From Stichopus chloronotus (Eukaryota; Echinodermata; Holothuroidea; Aspidochirotida; Stichopodidae), in NCBI GenBank assembly GCA_021234535.1, contig CM037837.1, positions 10,410,636 to 10,474,635 on the forward strand: a DNA stretch of 64,000 nt, given 5' to 3'. The number at the start of each line of letters is the position of its first letter. The first letter of the stretch is position 1. This document shows, in pieces, positions 1 to 15,400 of this stretch. The notes beneath the pieces are model-generated. The model worked only from the letters and a program-made list of their open reading frames with translations. It did not search any database and was not told the origin of the DNA. Made by a program: the position numbers and the translations under genes.

Positions 1-411
1 CTACTTGACATCAATGGTATTAAGGGAAGCAACAGAAGAAAGAGGAAAAGAGCTGCTGAAGAAAATGACTTGGTCCAGAAGGAGCAGGAGGAGGAGACAA
101 GTAGTGAAGAGGATGAAGATAGCAGTGATGGTGAAGATGAAGAAGAGGAGGAGAACAAGGAGATGGATGAGACTCAAGAGAAGGACCTGGAAGAAAGCCA
201 TCCAGATGAAAAGCCAAGTGAAGTGAAAACTGATGCAGCTACTGATGACAAACAGAGCGAAAAGAAAGAGGCTGAGTTAGATGAGAATAGTAAAGAAGGA
301 GAAGACAAAAGTTCTAGGAAGACACAAATGGATAAAGAACAACAGAGCCAATCTAAAGTTGATATCAAACCGGCAGTTTATGTGCCAGTAGAGAGGGATC
401 CAGAGATTCAG
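1..411 (+). CDS. DHX37: DHX37 exon A: acidic N-terminal region
   Basis: Residues 1-137 of the visible protein, open from the first base with no acceptor, so this exon continues upstream. It starts with a basic patch (RRKRKRAA), then a long Glu/Asp/Ser-rich, low-complexity stretch, and ends [14 protein letters not shown], the conserved lead-in to the helicase core. The donor GTGAGT follows at 412, phase 0. The acidic stretch is probably disordered. Confidence 0.9.
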
Positions 412-3400
412 GTGAGTTGTATTATTACCTCTACTATCACAAATCAGCTTTTGAAAACATTTCATTCATCTTTTGTCACATTTGCATTTTGTTTTGCCAA
501 GTGATCCACCCCCAATGCAACTGCAACTGCTGTACGAGATGTTGTTTCCTTGTGAATGTTTGGCTTTAAGATGGTTCTTGAGTACTAGAGTAAACCTTAA
601 AAGCCTTTAATGGTGCTGTGTTAAAAAATGTGAAAGCTACATTATTTCCCATGCAACATGTCACAAGAATAGAACCTTGGACTGATTTCATAATCAGTGA
701 CCTAAATAAACTACATTAATAAACTCTTTGCTTTTGATTCAAGTCAAATGTCATTATGGATTGATTTGTGAAACAGTGAGCATCTGTCTCAAATTTTAAA
801 GATGTACAGTACTGGATTGTACAGGATTAGTATGATAATGTGTCACATTATTAGCACATGATGTTATTGTATATCAGCAGTTTTTACTCTGCAAATGCTA
901 TACTTTCTTTTTTTCCCATTTTTCCTATTTTTTCATCCCAAATATTCATCCTGTTTTTATATTGTAGGAAGGTCGATTGAGACTGCCAATCTTGGCGGAG
1001 GAGCAAGAGATCATGGAAAAGATAAACGAAAATCCTGTAATTATTATCAGCGGGGAAACAGGAAGTGGCAAGACCACCCAGGTGCCTCAGTTCCTTTATG
1101 AAGCTGGTTATGCCATGTAAGGATTTGCATCGGTGTACTTCACTTTGTAGGTTATGAAAGACTCTAATAGCATCAGCGACTCTGTAAATATTGATAAAAT
1201 TTGATAGCAGTACTATGATAGCAGTACTTATGATTGTTGACTGAAAGTAGTAAGTACCAGAATGATGTGGAATATAAAAGCAATTAGTATAAATTATGAA
1301 AACATTTGATGAGGCAAAGTCAGTCTTCCAGTGTAGTGATTGCTTGGAATCTGTGTGATCCTCGCTGGTGTTTATGTTTAATGAATCTCTCTCTACCTGT
1401 CTAGGAAAGGAATGATTGGAATTACCGAACCTAGAAGGGTAGCCGCCATCACAATGTCTCACCGTGTTGCCAAGGAGATGTCTCTCTCAAGGAAGTAAGT
1501 TTGAACATTTGCAAGTACAAGAGAAAACTTCGGATTTTAATATTTTTTTACCATGTGTTTCATTTTCTTTCAGCTGCCTTTTCTCTTTACAAGTGTGTAG
1601 CAAAGTTATGTGCATGGTTTTTTATGTATTACTTGATCAGCTCTCTGCGGGACAAGGAGAAAATCAGTAAACACATTGACTTGCAATACAGTAATGATTT
1701 TTGCATGACTACTTGAAATAGTGAATAGTTTTGCCTTTAACGTCATACATTGCTCGGCAATCTTGTGAATTTCATTATAAATTGACAAGAACAATTTTAC
1801 AAAAACAATTGTACAAAAACTAGAGTTTGATGCTTTGAATTAAAATGGATCAGATAACAAAACAACAGCATTGAACCTTGGCTATGATCGGTTGACAGAA
1901 AAGTAGATGCTATTGCAAAATTATGAACACACATTTGGATGATGTTCAATGTTTTATTTTTAATGTTTTTCTATTTGGTAGAGTCATTTCATACCAGATT
2001 AGGTATGAAGGAAATGTCACTGAGAAGACCAAGATGAAATTTATGACAGACGGCGTCCTGTTGAAAGAAATCCAAAGGGTATGAAGTTATTAAAACTATT
2101 GTTACAGTGTTTCGTTGTTTTGTTTTTGTAGGACATGATGTGACGACAGTCCTAAAACTTCTTGTTGTTACTCTATTAAAATTTCTTCAGGCTCTGTTAA
2201 TCTTTAAAAGTTATATAAATGATTAGCAGGACATCAGTCTTAGTGCAGCAAGCTTCGTTAATCGTGAATGGAATTTGAATGGTTTACATCTGTTTTGTCT
2301 TGAAGTCTGTTTTGTCTTGATCACTATGTTGCTTTTGAGGTAAATTGACACTTGACGAAATCTGCTGAACAATTCTAAGGACGACTGTTACTAGCAGACT
2401 GTTGCTGTCTTCTGAAGAGATATGCCTGCTAAATAAATAATTCTGTGTTCATTTCACCCATGACATGGCTGGTGACATCAGAGGGCTAAAGGGGGTATAT
2501 ACCACCCCCTCGCAAATTTCTAGATATGATGCTCTTTCGACGAAAAGTGCAACTTACTATATTCAAATTTGATTGCTTCATAGTGCCCTTTAAGACATTT
2601 CCCCCACCAGTTTGAAAATGATTGTGCCCACCTTGCTTAAAAACATATTTGAGTGTTACCTAGAGTCTCTTGCATTGTTCCCAATTTGAAAAGATGTGCC
2701 CGTTAAGTATCGGAGACTGTGTTTCTTATCAGCGTTCGTTTTTTAATTTCTGTTCTGCAATTTGTGGATCTTAATTTGTTCAGTGTAATGTTATGTTTTC
2801 TCTTACGGTGGAACAGTCAATGTTTACTGTGTAAGATGTCCTAGCAATTTTGAATATCCCTAACAAGATATTTCCTGTGTATGCTTTCTCGTACAGGACT
2901 TTCTCCTCAATCATTACTCAGTCATCATTATAGATGAAGCTCATGAACGCAGCGTTTACACTGACATCTTGATTGGCTTGTTGTCAAGAATCGTGCCATT
3001 ACGAGAAAAGGTATCATATTACACTCTGACAGCATATATTTGGTATTTTTTAACTTTTCGTTCGCAAATGCAAAGTGTTTTTCCAGTCTGTTGGTTGATT
3101 TCTTTCATGTTAGTATTCCTTCCTTTTGCACTGAGAGAGGGTTTCCGTAAAATGTTAAAATGACTTTATTTGTAGTGGAATCATGTGATGGAAGTATGCA
3201 TGTGTGCTGTTTTAGCATTTGTTGGTACTGAAAAACTTCTGTTACTGATACACAGTAAACCTAATAGTGACATGCATTCATACCGAGGGGAAAAAAATTA
3301 CTTTGCTGTCCCAGCCAATTTTGGCTTTTTCCATATAATAATTGCTCAAAACCCAGACAGGAAACAAAACTTAGCAGATGACAAAGACTCCACTTACCCT

Positions 3401-6400
3401 GGTGTATCTTCACGATGCTCACAGACCAGAAACATCCGATGCCTTCAAGATGCATTATGAAATTATTCCAAGAGAACAAAAACTGCTTTAGAGCGATGCA
3501 CATGATTCAGATTTCATATTTTATACCAATGTACCATATGGCTTATAAGCTGTACATGATAACATAAATTGATTACGTTACCAACAATTTGTTTCGGTCA
3601 GTGCACTTTCTTTTTTTGTCCAGAAAAAGAATCCATTGAAACTTATTATCATGTCTGCAACCTTGCGAGTGGAGGACTTCACCTTAAACAAGAGACTTTT
3701 CAAGGAGCCACCTCCAGTCGTCAAGGTGACCATGATGTAAACTTTTGTGTTTCTTTCAGCCGAGTAATTATTCTGGCCTTTAAAAGCAAGGTCTGCTACA
3801 TGGTGATTTGTGAAACCTCGGAATGTATTTCAGCTCGAAGGCCTGCGGTTTACCATTTTTAGCAGTCGATGATAATAGAGGGTAAAAGAGAACATCTCCA
3901 CCAGATAGGTCATAGCTCTTAATAATATCATCAGAGAGTTTCTCTATATGACAAACATCATGCCTGTGGCATGAATCAGCCAGTTTAGAGGTTCCAGCAC
4001 CCATGCTCTGAAGGAAAATGTTGGTGGCTGGTGGTGGGTTTCAGGTGTAATAATGAGAGGGTCCCAAAGTACCACTTTTCAACCCTGGCTTTTTTTGAGG
4101 GGGTTTGAAGCTATTCACATGAAATACAGGCAAGTAACCTCTGTTATTTGCAACAACCTAAACCCCTAGACATATCCTTAGTCAAGTGAATGAGTGGAAT
4201 GGGTTGCCTGAGGATGTAGTGATGGCAAGAAGTGTAAATGGGTTTAAGAATGCACTGGACAACTTACTTTAGGATCTGTGACCAGGTTTGATTTTTGTCA
4301 CCTTTTTTCAGGGTCCTTGATGGGGACTTAATTGTCCCTCCTGATCCTTTTTTTAAACTAAACTAAACTAGTCATGATCGCCGATTGGTTTAACCCGCTT
4401 TTGTGGCTAAAAATATGTTTTATTTGAACAATTTTGTGGTTTTAGTTAACCAATCATTGCAACAGTTTGGACTTTTTCTTTCTTAAGGGGTGTGTAGGGG
4501 GGGGGTTTCACTTGTTCATCTTGGTAACAAATATGATATTTCTTTAGGGCCACAGGATGACTATACCTTAACAGTGATTATTACTTTAATAGTATGATAG
4601 CTCTCTAAGGCAAGTGATTTGTTCCCATGGAAATATTTGATGGTGACAAACTGTAAGTCTTGTCCATTTCTTCAGTGGTTACTAACTTATTATCGATGAG
4701 TGTTTACTGTTTGTGACTCTCAGGTGGATGCCAGGCAACACCCAGTCACAGTTCACTTTAACAAGAGAACTCCAGTAGAAGACTACATAAATGAAGCTTT
4801 CAAAAAGGTGAGCCAATACCAGCAGAACATCTTTTTCCTTTCCATCCTTCTGTTTTTTTTTTTTTAATTTGTTCTCTGATCCTTGGTTAACGTTATCTAA
4901 AAATGTGGAATTTGTTTTCATTTGTTTCATTTATGCACAGTTTTGACAAGAACCATCAGTGAACTTTCAGTTGAAATGAAAGGAAAATATATTTCTGTCT
5001 AGACATCCTCTGCAAGTCATTACATCTGCAGTTGAAATAATGATTGACTTTTTTGTGTGTGCTTTGCAGATATACTACTGCCTTTTCATTTTTCAGATCA
5101 TGAAGATACACAGAACCCTCCCCCCAGGAGGCATCCTCACCTTCGTGACTGGTCAGAACGAAGTCATGACTCTTTGTCGCAAACTGAAGGAAGCTTGTGC
5201 CAAGAAAAAATACCACTCCCAGGAGAACCAAGAGAGTATGCAAACTTTTTTTTGCGGACAGGTTATTTCCTCTGTCAGTAGTATACCAGCAGTTAGAATC
5301 ATTTCATGCCGATATTTAGGAGAACACTAACATGAAATGTGGGTTGCATTCCACGGTATTATAAGCTTCCGTTGAAGAAGTTTCACCCGTTAATTTTTAA
5401 TAAGCTTTCTGGTGTTAATGAAGCTCTCCTGTGGACGATGATCAAACATGACAAATGGTGGATCGTGACGTTCCTAGATGTAAAGAAAAATAGCTGTGAT
5501 TTTGAATACTGGTCTCCCAGAAATGAAAGTTAAGTCATTGGGTTTACTTGTACATGTTTCCAAATGTAAAGCATTGCATATCTGACATCCTGTTTTATTC
5601 ATAGCACCCTTTCGATAATCAGCACAGCTATCTGATCAGAATTTTGCAGTTGCAAAGTGTATCAACCGTTTGTCAGTCTGATGTACACAAATTTACCTAA
5701 TTCATAGTTGTGTCTGACGAGACAGTGCAACATACTAGAAGATGCTGGATGAAGCCTTGTTTTTTTTGTCCAGCTTTTGTGCATTTTATCCAGAATTGTC
5801 CTGTTGATGCTAGATTAGTGGGCTTTTTTCAGTATTGCTTTGTAAAATGTTTTGTTTTTGTGCTAGCAAATGTTAAACCTGTCAATGGTGTTTAAAGCTT
5901 GCCATCTTCTTCTACAAATACATAGAGGGAGATGATGAGATTATGAAGGAGGGCTCAGAGGAAGAAAAGATGGCTGCCAGGGAGAAATCTGAGGAGGATA
6001 TGAAAGAATTCAAGAAGACAAAGTTACCAAAGTTTAGTTTGGACAGGTGATTCCATTTAATGTAAACATGAAGTTGCATTACACTAGCAGGTTGTGCAGT
6101 GACAGCATGTTGGGGGATGCTGATGTAGGGTGCAGTAAAACGCAGCAAGTCCAGCAGTGGTTCTTCGATGTATTCTGCAAGAGCTACAAGGCCTGCCTGT
6201 TATACTCCATGAAATTCATGGTATTATTATTCATATTATCACATTTTATTTTGTTACAAACATCAGTCACTCTTCTCTGGGTCACTCTGACTCTTTCTCA
6301 GTGCCTGAAATTTAGATTTCTATGCATGAAGTCATCATCAACTTCCATGCTATCTAACATGTAAGTTGTTGGTGGGTGCCACTTTAGCCTCTGCTATTCC

Positions 6401-9400
6401 CTCCCCCCTATGTGTGTTCAGTGTGTTCTCATGGTTTGTCAAGGTAATATTTTTACCTAGGATATGAAAGGTATGTTGGTTGTGTTTCAAAAGGTCATTT
6501 TAGTACCATACAATCTTCAGGAGAAGAAAAATTTGCATGATTACGTAAAATGGCCCATGTTGGACCTTGAGTCAAAACTCATGGACACTTTTAAGGTAGT
6601 TGGACACTGGTTATACTGCCAAAAAATATATCAATATATGCAACAGTTAGATGACTACGATCAGATTGAATTGTGGCATTATGAGCAGCAAACAGCAGGT
6701 ATACAAGTAAAAGTATCCTAGATGTGACAAGGAGAACTTAAAATACAGAAGTAAAAAAGTGCATGACGAGATGTCAGCCATTTGGATCCTATCAAAATGT
6801 GGAGCTATTTCCACCAAGGATTGTGTTTTGTGTACCCATCAAAAGTTCCATTGTCATTAAGTGTGTAGTATTGGGTGAGCATCTTATGACAGTGTCTGTG
6901 TGTGTTCTCTTGCAGAGGTTTCATCCGGATTTGATGAAATGTACTCCAATTGGTTTCGATTACACCCCACCAATCTGCGATTCCAATCAATACGGTCCAT
7001 TTGGATGATAAGTCTAATTACATGCAGGATTCAGTCAAGTTTCATGAAGAAAACTCTGGTTAGATGGAAAGTTACGTTATCTCATATGTAGATGTGATGT
7101 GAACATGTGGTGTGAATACATGATGAATCAGCTTTCTCCATCTTGCTCAAGGTTGTTTGTATTTTCCTCTCTGACTGGCAGCTACTCTGTTCAACCTAAT
7201 GAAGAACCAGAGGCAGAGGAAGCTGACATTGAGGAGGAAGAGGATGGTGACCTAAACATTTCACCTGGAGAAGAGTCAGAAGATGAAGATGATAAAGTGA
7301 TTGGTTTTTCCTCTGTCATCATAAGTGTGATGGGGGAGGGGGAGAAGGAAGGACTTAGGTTCACTTCACATAATGTTTGGGTGCAAGTTTGGTGTAACAA
7401 AAAACAAATATTATGAAATGTCACTTTCAGTTGCCATTCAAATGTGTTGCATGCAGATGTTCACTATGGTCTTTTATGATGGTTGTGTCATGTGGTTTTG
7501 TGTATGCGTGTAGGTGACCTCATTGGGAGATGCTTTGTTTGTTTGTTTGTTTGTTTGTTTGTTTGTTTCTTATGGCATTCACAGGGTATTTGGAATGGTA
7601 CTGGAGGTGTAACTGTGACCCACTGGAGAAAGATGCAAGAATCCTCTTCAGTAATGTTAGAAACAGCTATCCTGACTTAATGATTTTTCTTATCTGATCA
7701 ATTCCATTTTTCTTTTTCCTTTTCATTATCTTTACATTTAAGAAAAGGCCTCTGAATGGCCCAGTTTAGACAAAGAAAAGTAGCTCAGAGCAAAGCTTTT
7801 CACATTGTCAAAACAGGTTTAAGCAAATTGTGGTAGCTTCTTAGGGAAAAATTTTCTTCAGTGCTACTGACAGAACAGAAAAAACACTTCATTGAATCAT
7901 TGAACAGTCAAGCAAGTTTACTAGATTTACAATTTAAGTAATCTGGATGGTATGATCTTGCTTCAATGGATTCATTGCTTCATCTTGTCGTCTTTCTCTT
8001 TCTCACTCTCTTCTAGATGAATGAGACTCTTCAACCAATATCGGAGGACGAACCTCCTCTCTTTGTTCTTCCAATGTTCTCTCTGTTGAGCCCCCAAAAG
8101 CAAGCACAGGTATTTGGTCCGACTCCCGAAGGAGAAAGGTTATGCGTTGTCGCCACGAATGTTGCCGAGACTTCCCTGACCATCCCAGGTATTAAGTATG
8201 TTGTGGACACGGGAAGGGTAAGTTGATGGCAGCATGAGCTCTCCATTGAGCTCTTATTGCTCTTGAAATAACATTGAAGTGATGCTAATTCCAACATGTT
8301 TGTGTGTATTTTTTCTCTATTTCCTGTGAATATTTTTGCTGACTCTACCACTGATGAAGAAAAAACTTTAAAAAAAAGCTTTTTATTTGAAAAAATAAGT
8401 CCTTTGGTACCATGCCTGCCAAATATCTTGCTACCTCTAAGAAAATTTTGCTTGAACTTTGCAATAAATTTGACAAACTTGCTCTCCTGTCCTGGTTACC
8501 TTCTGTAACCATATAGTGTATTGCCCCATTGCCAGACTAAAATTTCACCCTAGTGACCGTGAATGATACTCAAAGTGACCATTGCCAGCTTCTGCATAAT
8601 CACATTCTTTGTCAATTTTCTCATGTGGATGTTCCTGCAGGGCTGAAAAGATGTTAGTCGCTTCACTGTCACAAATGTTTGACAATCAGATGGATAATTG
8701 TTTTTATTGTTTGCCTGCACTATCTTCTCAGGTAAAGAAAAGACACTACGACAAAGTAACTGGTATTTCATCTTTCAAAGTCGGTTGGACATCAAAAGCA
8801 TCGGCCAATCAGAGAGCGGGCAGGGCAGGAAGAACGGAACCAGGTCATTGTTATAGGTTAGTCTTACCAAAGCATCTTGTGAGTACATTTGTAAACTGCT
8901 TTGTTAAAAATTCCATGACTTCATCAATCTTTGATACGTTCAGTTAGTTGGTAAAAAGTGACATGAAAACAGTTTTAGCAGTTTCAGGTCCCCAAAGGAA
9001 AAAGCACTGGCAGGGCATCGTCTAAATTATAATAGGCAATCTGTGTAAATTAACTTTTTGATTGGTTGGTATTTGAAATAGGCACAGGAGGGGAAGAGCG
9101 AAGACTGTGAGAAACTTTGATCCAGACAATGTCAGAGTGCTCCCCTCCCTTCCCTTCCTTACAGCCATTCACTCTTAAAAGTGAATGCAGCACAAAGACA
9201 TACTTTTTGGAAAATTTCCCCACTTCCCCCCAGTTTTGTAGCATAGATCCTTTTTGCTTAAAATAGACTTGAAGAGAATACCCCGAATCAAGCTCCTTTC
9301 CTGACACCTCAGTTTGTTTAAAAGTCTTGCACATCTTGATAGGGTAAATTTAACTTGGACAGTTGATATCCTAATTATTTTTACCCAGGTTGTACTCTTC

Positions 9401-12400
9401 TGCTGTATTCGGAAACGATTTCCCGACCTTTGACATGCCAGAGATCACTAGGCGACCAGTCGATGATCTCGTTCTTCAGATGAAGGTGAAGATAACTTTC
9501 TTTCTTCCAATTATCCATCTTTTGAAGCACCTGTCAGTTTTCTGCTTTGCAGCAAATCTTGATAATTTGTTTTTACTGGAGTGGGACTGGGGTTGCTCAT
9601 TATTTTACCCACAATGTTTTTCCTGAAATCTAGTCAAGAATGCCAATGTGCATGTCATGTTTGTAGAGGGTGTGCTTTTCAGTGAAGTGACGAATACAAA
9701 CGCCTGTACATTCTCAGCAGGAAGAAACTTTTCGAGTTGACTTATTTAACAAAATATAAATGCATCTGTTTGAGCTTGTAAGGTTCATTGGTACAAGCAG
9801 AGAAAAAAGCAGTTCTGCATTGATTCATGATTATCAATTCTTAGATCTTCTGATATCAATTCTTATTTGGTGGACAGTTATCAGATATGTTCTTCCTTAC
9901 AGCTCATTTCAAACAGTACATCTATATTCAATGTTTTCCCAGCCAAAGTTTAATACCTTGAGATTCCTCATCTTGCCCTTCCTCCTCCCCTCCCTCCCTT
10001 GACCCCTTTTTTTTTTATCCTGATCCTGGCTTTGGAAATGAAGATACTGCAAGTGTGATTATGTGATTTTGACCGTAAAACTATTTTGGACTGTGATCTC
10101 ATTTTTCGTCCGTCTACTCTGCAGGACATGGGCATAAACAAAGTTGTCAATTTTCCATACCCATCGTCACCAGATGTAGAAGCCCTTAAGGTAATCCTCA
10201 TTTTTTAACATTTTTCATGACCAGAAAAAGTTAAGGATGACAAATACTAATTCATTGGTGACTTTAAGATCCCCCGCCCCATTATGTTTTTTTTCCAACT
10301 AGCTGTATTGCATGTGTTGCCTTACTTACATGTACAAACAGGATAATGAAGCTAGCAATATGCTATAATTGCCACTTGTAAATAACTGTATTTCTTAATG
10401 ATGACAGATAGCTTATTGCAGTTTCTGCCCCTGTCAGACTCTTCATCATGGTGCTTGAAGAACATTTAACTTCCTTCAAACAGTTTTAATAGTTGGTGTT
10501 TACAATTTTCTTGATTCTGTCTCGATTTGTTGTTTATATGGTTATGCAACCATTGATATTTTGAGGCCCAGTTCATTCCGTCAGGTCCATGACACTTTCT
10601 CTCATGGAGAAAGATATAAATTCATGGCTTATCTTGTGACTGGAGACTTAAACCCTTAACCTCATTTTCAGTTCTGTTCCATAGCTTTTAGCTGAATTCC
10701 ATTATTTTAAATCATATGTTATGAATTTTAATTGTGTTCCAAACATTGCAGCCTACTCATGTAAGTATCAACTCAATACCTTTGCTATTTTTCAGGCATC
10801 GGAAAGATTACTCTTCTCATTGGGAGCTCTGGAAGAATCCACAGCAGCACCATCGACATCAGTAACAAGCTTTAAACATGGTAACATTAGTGCTTTAATT
10901 GTTATTTTGACAAGATTCTGTCAGTTGGCAAAATGTGATGTACTTATCTAAGAAAATGGTTAAAAGCAAAAGTGTGTGACCGTGCAACTCCTACCCCGTA
11001 CGCTTTTACCCCCCTGCAAAATTCCCCCCCCTCGAACAACTTCCCCTGGACAATTCTCATTCCAACAATTCACAGCCAAGAGAATCCCACCGTGGACAAC
11101 TTCTTCCTGACAATACCTTCAAGAAAAGGGTAAGGGTGAAAAAAAAGACTTACAGGATTTGTCGGGGTCTATTAACCCAAAAGTGACCTCAAGGACAAAA
11201 AATTTGACCTCTTGTAGAGTATTTCCAATATTTGGTGTCTCTACAAGTGATGTATCAGGCAGAACTCATCCATTAAAGTGACTAGTCAATAGAGACTAAC
11301 TCACAGATCAATATTTGGTCAGTCACCCAATTGTGGGTTACAACACAAAATAACACAAAGTACTTTAAGGTTAGTTTTGAATTTGAAGGAGCTTCTTAAA
11401 ATATTTCAAGCAATCAAAGAAACCAGTTTTGTCATGTACAGTGTGACAAGATACTGACTGGTCAAACAGACTAAAATACAATGGTGCACAAGTAGGCCTA
11501 TATCACTGTCCTCCTCCCCCCCTCCCCCTTCCCCTCCCTCACTCCCTCAATGCCCCTCCTCATTGCAACTCTTCATTTTTCATTGACAGTCTGAAATGTT
11601 CTCTTTATTGTTACCAGGACAACACCGTCCCGGTGCTGTTTGCCAACCTTCACACCCTTGGTGTTTGCATAATTGATGCTCAAACCAAAGAGAGCAGTTC
11701 AGGCCAGATAGGATTTTGTCAGTTCATATAATCATTGTAATCACAAACTTCCTAGCTATTTCATGATGGAATTGTGGCCCAGTCGATTTTTTTTGTTTAA
11801 AAAAATGATACGAACAAACATTGGTATTAACATTAGTATCAATCACTTCCTGTGTTTTGTTCCTTTCATTTTGTCAGTGTTGATTTAAATCCTCAAGATA
11901 TCTTTGTCCTTGTCACAGAAACTTTCACCCGTAGTATTTCATCCCTTGGGAGAGCAATGGCCTGCTTTCCGGTGTCACCTTGCTATGCCAAGATGATTGC
12001 ATTAGGTAAACAACATGACTGCCTGCCTTACATCATAGCATTGGTATCAGCGTTAACAGTTCGGGTGAGTCAGTCACAGAGAGATGTGGGATGCATGTAC
12101 TATCTAAAAGCACTGGCACGTCAAGGGGTGGAGGGGGGTAAAGGGAGCCATTGTCTATTTATCCTACCCAAAGGTGGGCCTAGAAATTGTTTTTTCATCC
12201 AAAAGTTACACTTAGGAAAACAAAATAGTTTAGAAGGAAATTGTAACTGCACAACTGCACATTTTTGTTGTGCCAAGTCACATGTGGGAGCATTCAGCCG
12301 TTTAGACCCTTCACTCCTTTCTTGTAATGTTAGTTTTGGCCCCTCACAGGGAGAGTCTTTGGATCTGTCAGTAACTGAAAGCATCATCTATGACAATTTC

Positions 12401-15400
12401 AGGACAGTATTGTTATGAAACTGATGAAAAAAAAAGACTTTGGTCAGTTTTGAAAGTCTGTCAGCATCATTTGAATTTTGAGGCAGACTATAAGCTGAGC
12501 AACAAATGCAAATTTGCATTCATTGAGATGATACCAACCGGTCAATTGACTTCCTTTTGAGTCCTTTTCATAAAATATTGAGAATGCATGGTCAGCTCAC
12601 CAATATCCGATGAGATGTCAACTTTTTGCAAGTGTTACAACACTTTTAATATATAGGTTGCATTGAAGGACAAGTTCATTACTTCATTTTGTTAAAATAC
12701 TTTCTGTGTGAGTTAGGAGATGGAAACTTAATGTTGTATATTGGTTATAACATGGGAATATTTGAAAGAAAAATTGTTCTTGATGATAGTTCCAAAGATC
12801 TCTCTATCCTCAATATTTCAATGGTTGTAGTAAAGAATTCCCAATTGACTATTTCACAATTGTGCAAATACTATCTTCCTTCTCAATTTAAAGGCCTCAC
12901 AAATTATTATTTACATTCTTCGTAACCATCAAAATAAAGGCTGACACCCTTTCATTTTAATCTTACTTCCAGTTGTGGGAAATGTTTAATTATTCACATT
13001 CTTCATTACGATCAATATATTTTGGAAACCCTCTCAATTTTGTTTCCATTTACAGGAAATATTTGAATCTCCTACTGTCACTGGATCCACAGAGGAAGAG
13101 GTAAGATGATAAATTGTTGTTTCGTTATCATCATTTCCTACCATGTGATGTGTTGCCTTAGCAACCCTTCTAGTCTTTTCAAGATTCAACACGTTCAGAA
13201 TCAACTGCTTCTGTTTTTCCAAAATGCTTAAAAAGAAACCCAGAAACCTTTATCATTGTGTGTTTGGGGATTGGGTAGGAGACAGTAAGTTGACTTGATT
13301 GTTAGGAATTCCGCCTGACTGGGCATCCTTAGCGTGTAAGACAGTTTGACAAATTCAACCACAGAATTTGATGAAATTCATTTTTCTTTGATCTTGCTCT
13401 GATTCTTTTGCAGAAAATGCAACATCGCAAGAGACAAGAGAGGACAGAAAACAACAAGAGGGTTTGGGCTGGCAAGGTATTCATGAAAGTCCATCTTTTA
13501 TTGTGCATTAGTCCATCCTTACAGCTCATTTCTTTCTGGTTCTCATTCTGTGGCATATGCAATTCTCTTAAAGGAAGCTTACTTTAACATTGCAAATGCA
13601 TCCTGGAAATACCTTGCTTAAAAAACAAACAGTAAAACTGCATCAAAATATGTTCATTCATATTTATTGAGAATTCTCAATCCTATTGGCCCATTACAGT
13701 CTGGTGACCGTGCATTATTCACCGATAATATACAAGGTCAGTTTTAGAGTAAAATCACTGGTGGATGAATATAATAAAAACATAGATCGGCACTGCTTTA
13801 TCATCTGCCATCAAAGCAATGGTGGTACTTTGTCAATTGCACTCAAACATTGTGTTGACATATCGTTGATCTTGTTTACCTTTTCTTGGGGTTCATTTTC
13901 AAAAATTTGGTCATTAACAAACCCCAATTTTCTTTTGTCTTTTTTTTATCAAAATCTTGCTGTGTAGGAATGAAAAAGGTTAATCAACATTAGACCTGTG
14001 CATTATCTGGTCAGAATAATGCACTCTCTGGGATAAATGCTATCGCTAGAGGCACTCGGGCTGCGGCCTCGTGCATCGCAGGCATTAGTCCCCAATTGTG
14101 CATTATCCACAGGTTAATGCACAGGTCTAGTGTCGATTGTTGATTGACCTTTCATTATTAATGATGTCTGTCATTGATATATCTTCTGATTGGCAGAACC
14201 GTCAGCACAGTTGCATATATGTAAATATTTGTAATTGAAAATTGTAGATAACATGTCGAATTTAGTAGAAAATTTTCACAACATGTGCTAGTATTGTACT
14301 GGTGTTTTTCCTTTCACGAGAGAGTCTTTTGTCTTTAGTTTATTTAGTAATTTTTGGTAAGGGCAGAATTGATGTTTAAATGTGAGATGAAGGAGCTTAG
14401 TAGGTAAGACCCAACTCCAAAGCCATGACACAACCAGATACTCATTCACTTAGACTGAAAATGCTTTGCAGTTTAAAGCAACAAGATTTGAAAAATTGTA
14501 AACACTCTTTTGCTATACAGTGATCTCAAAGTCAAGCAAGTGAATTTGTGCACTGATTTCATTTTGTCGAGAAAAATGTGCACACCCGTCATGTTCATTT
14601 CTCATTCCAAATTTTAAGTTGTGAATTGTGCTCTCTCATCTTTGCAACATTTCATTTTGGCATCGTCCATTCTCAGGGTCCCAATCTCCTCCTTGGTGAT
14701 CTGATGGTGCTACTGGGTGCTGTTGGAGCCACCGAATATGCTGGGAACAACGCAGCTTTCTGTGCATCGCATGGGATACGATACAAAGCCATGGCAGAGA
14801 TCAGAAAATTACGACGGCTTCTCACAAATGCAGGTAACTATTCACACCTTTTTTCGCTTACTTTGTGGCCTAATTCTTTCAATTTTTTTTTCCCATTGTA
14901 ACTTCCACGGCTGGTTCCTTAATCGTATAAAGTTTGTTATTGTATTACTTTTACATGCTTGCATTTGGACCTTGTTGATCACATAGTATATGTCTTTGTA
15001 GCATGTTTAGAATACTGAATGTGTCATTACACGAGTGTCAAATGCTTGAACGCTTGTCCACTTCTGTTGCAAACTCACATAAATCAGGCTCGAGGACTAC
15101 ATTATCTCCGTCTAAAACTAAAATTGCAACATTTTTTCACCAGAAATTTGGACACAATTGATTTTTGAAGTAGTTTACTGAACACTTTAATGAGTTTTTG
15201 AAAACAGTGTAAACTCTTTGTCTTTCAGTGATGTGGCCTACTCAATGATGAAATTAAGCAATTCCATCGTGTTGTCCGAAATAGACAATTAAAATGCAAA
15301 GTGGAGTTGGCCTTTGCATACTCAGTCAGTCTACCAATCAGATTCGGTTTCTGAGTTCCTCTTCTAGGAACACACTTGTCTTGTACTCTTTGCAATGCAA

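Noticed and set aside
884..1462. 192-codon open frame on the - strand
   Set aside because: It is antisense to DHX37 exons at 968-1116 and 1405-1494, which carry the Walker A and TEPRRVA motifs. Its own translation shows no domain.
2490..2512. TATA-like sequence GGGGTATATACCACCCC
   Set aside because: It lies inside a DHX37 intron, is simply a short palindrome, and has no transcript start evidence.
11852..12418. 188-codon open frame on the + strand
   Set aside because: Only 11919-12064 is conserved DHX37 sequence. The rest reads through a consensus donor (GTGAGT at 12065) into unconserved intron.
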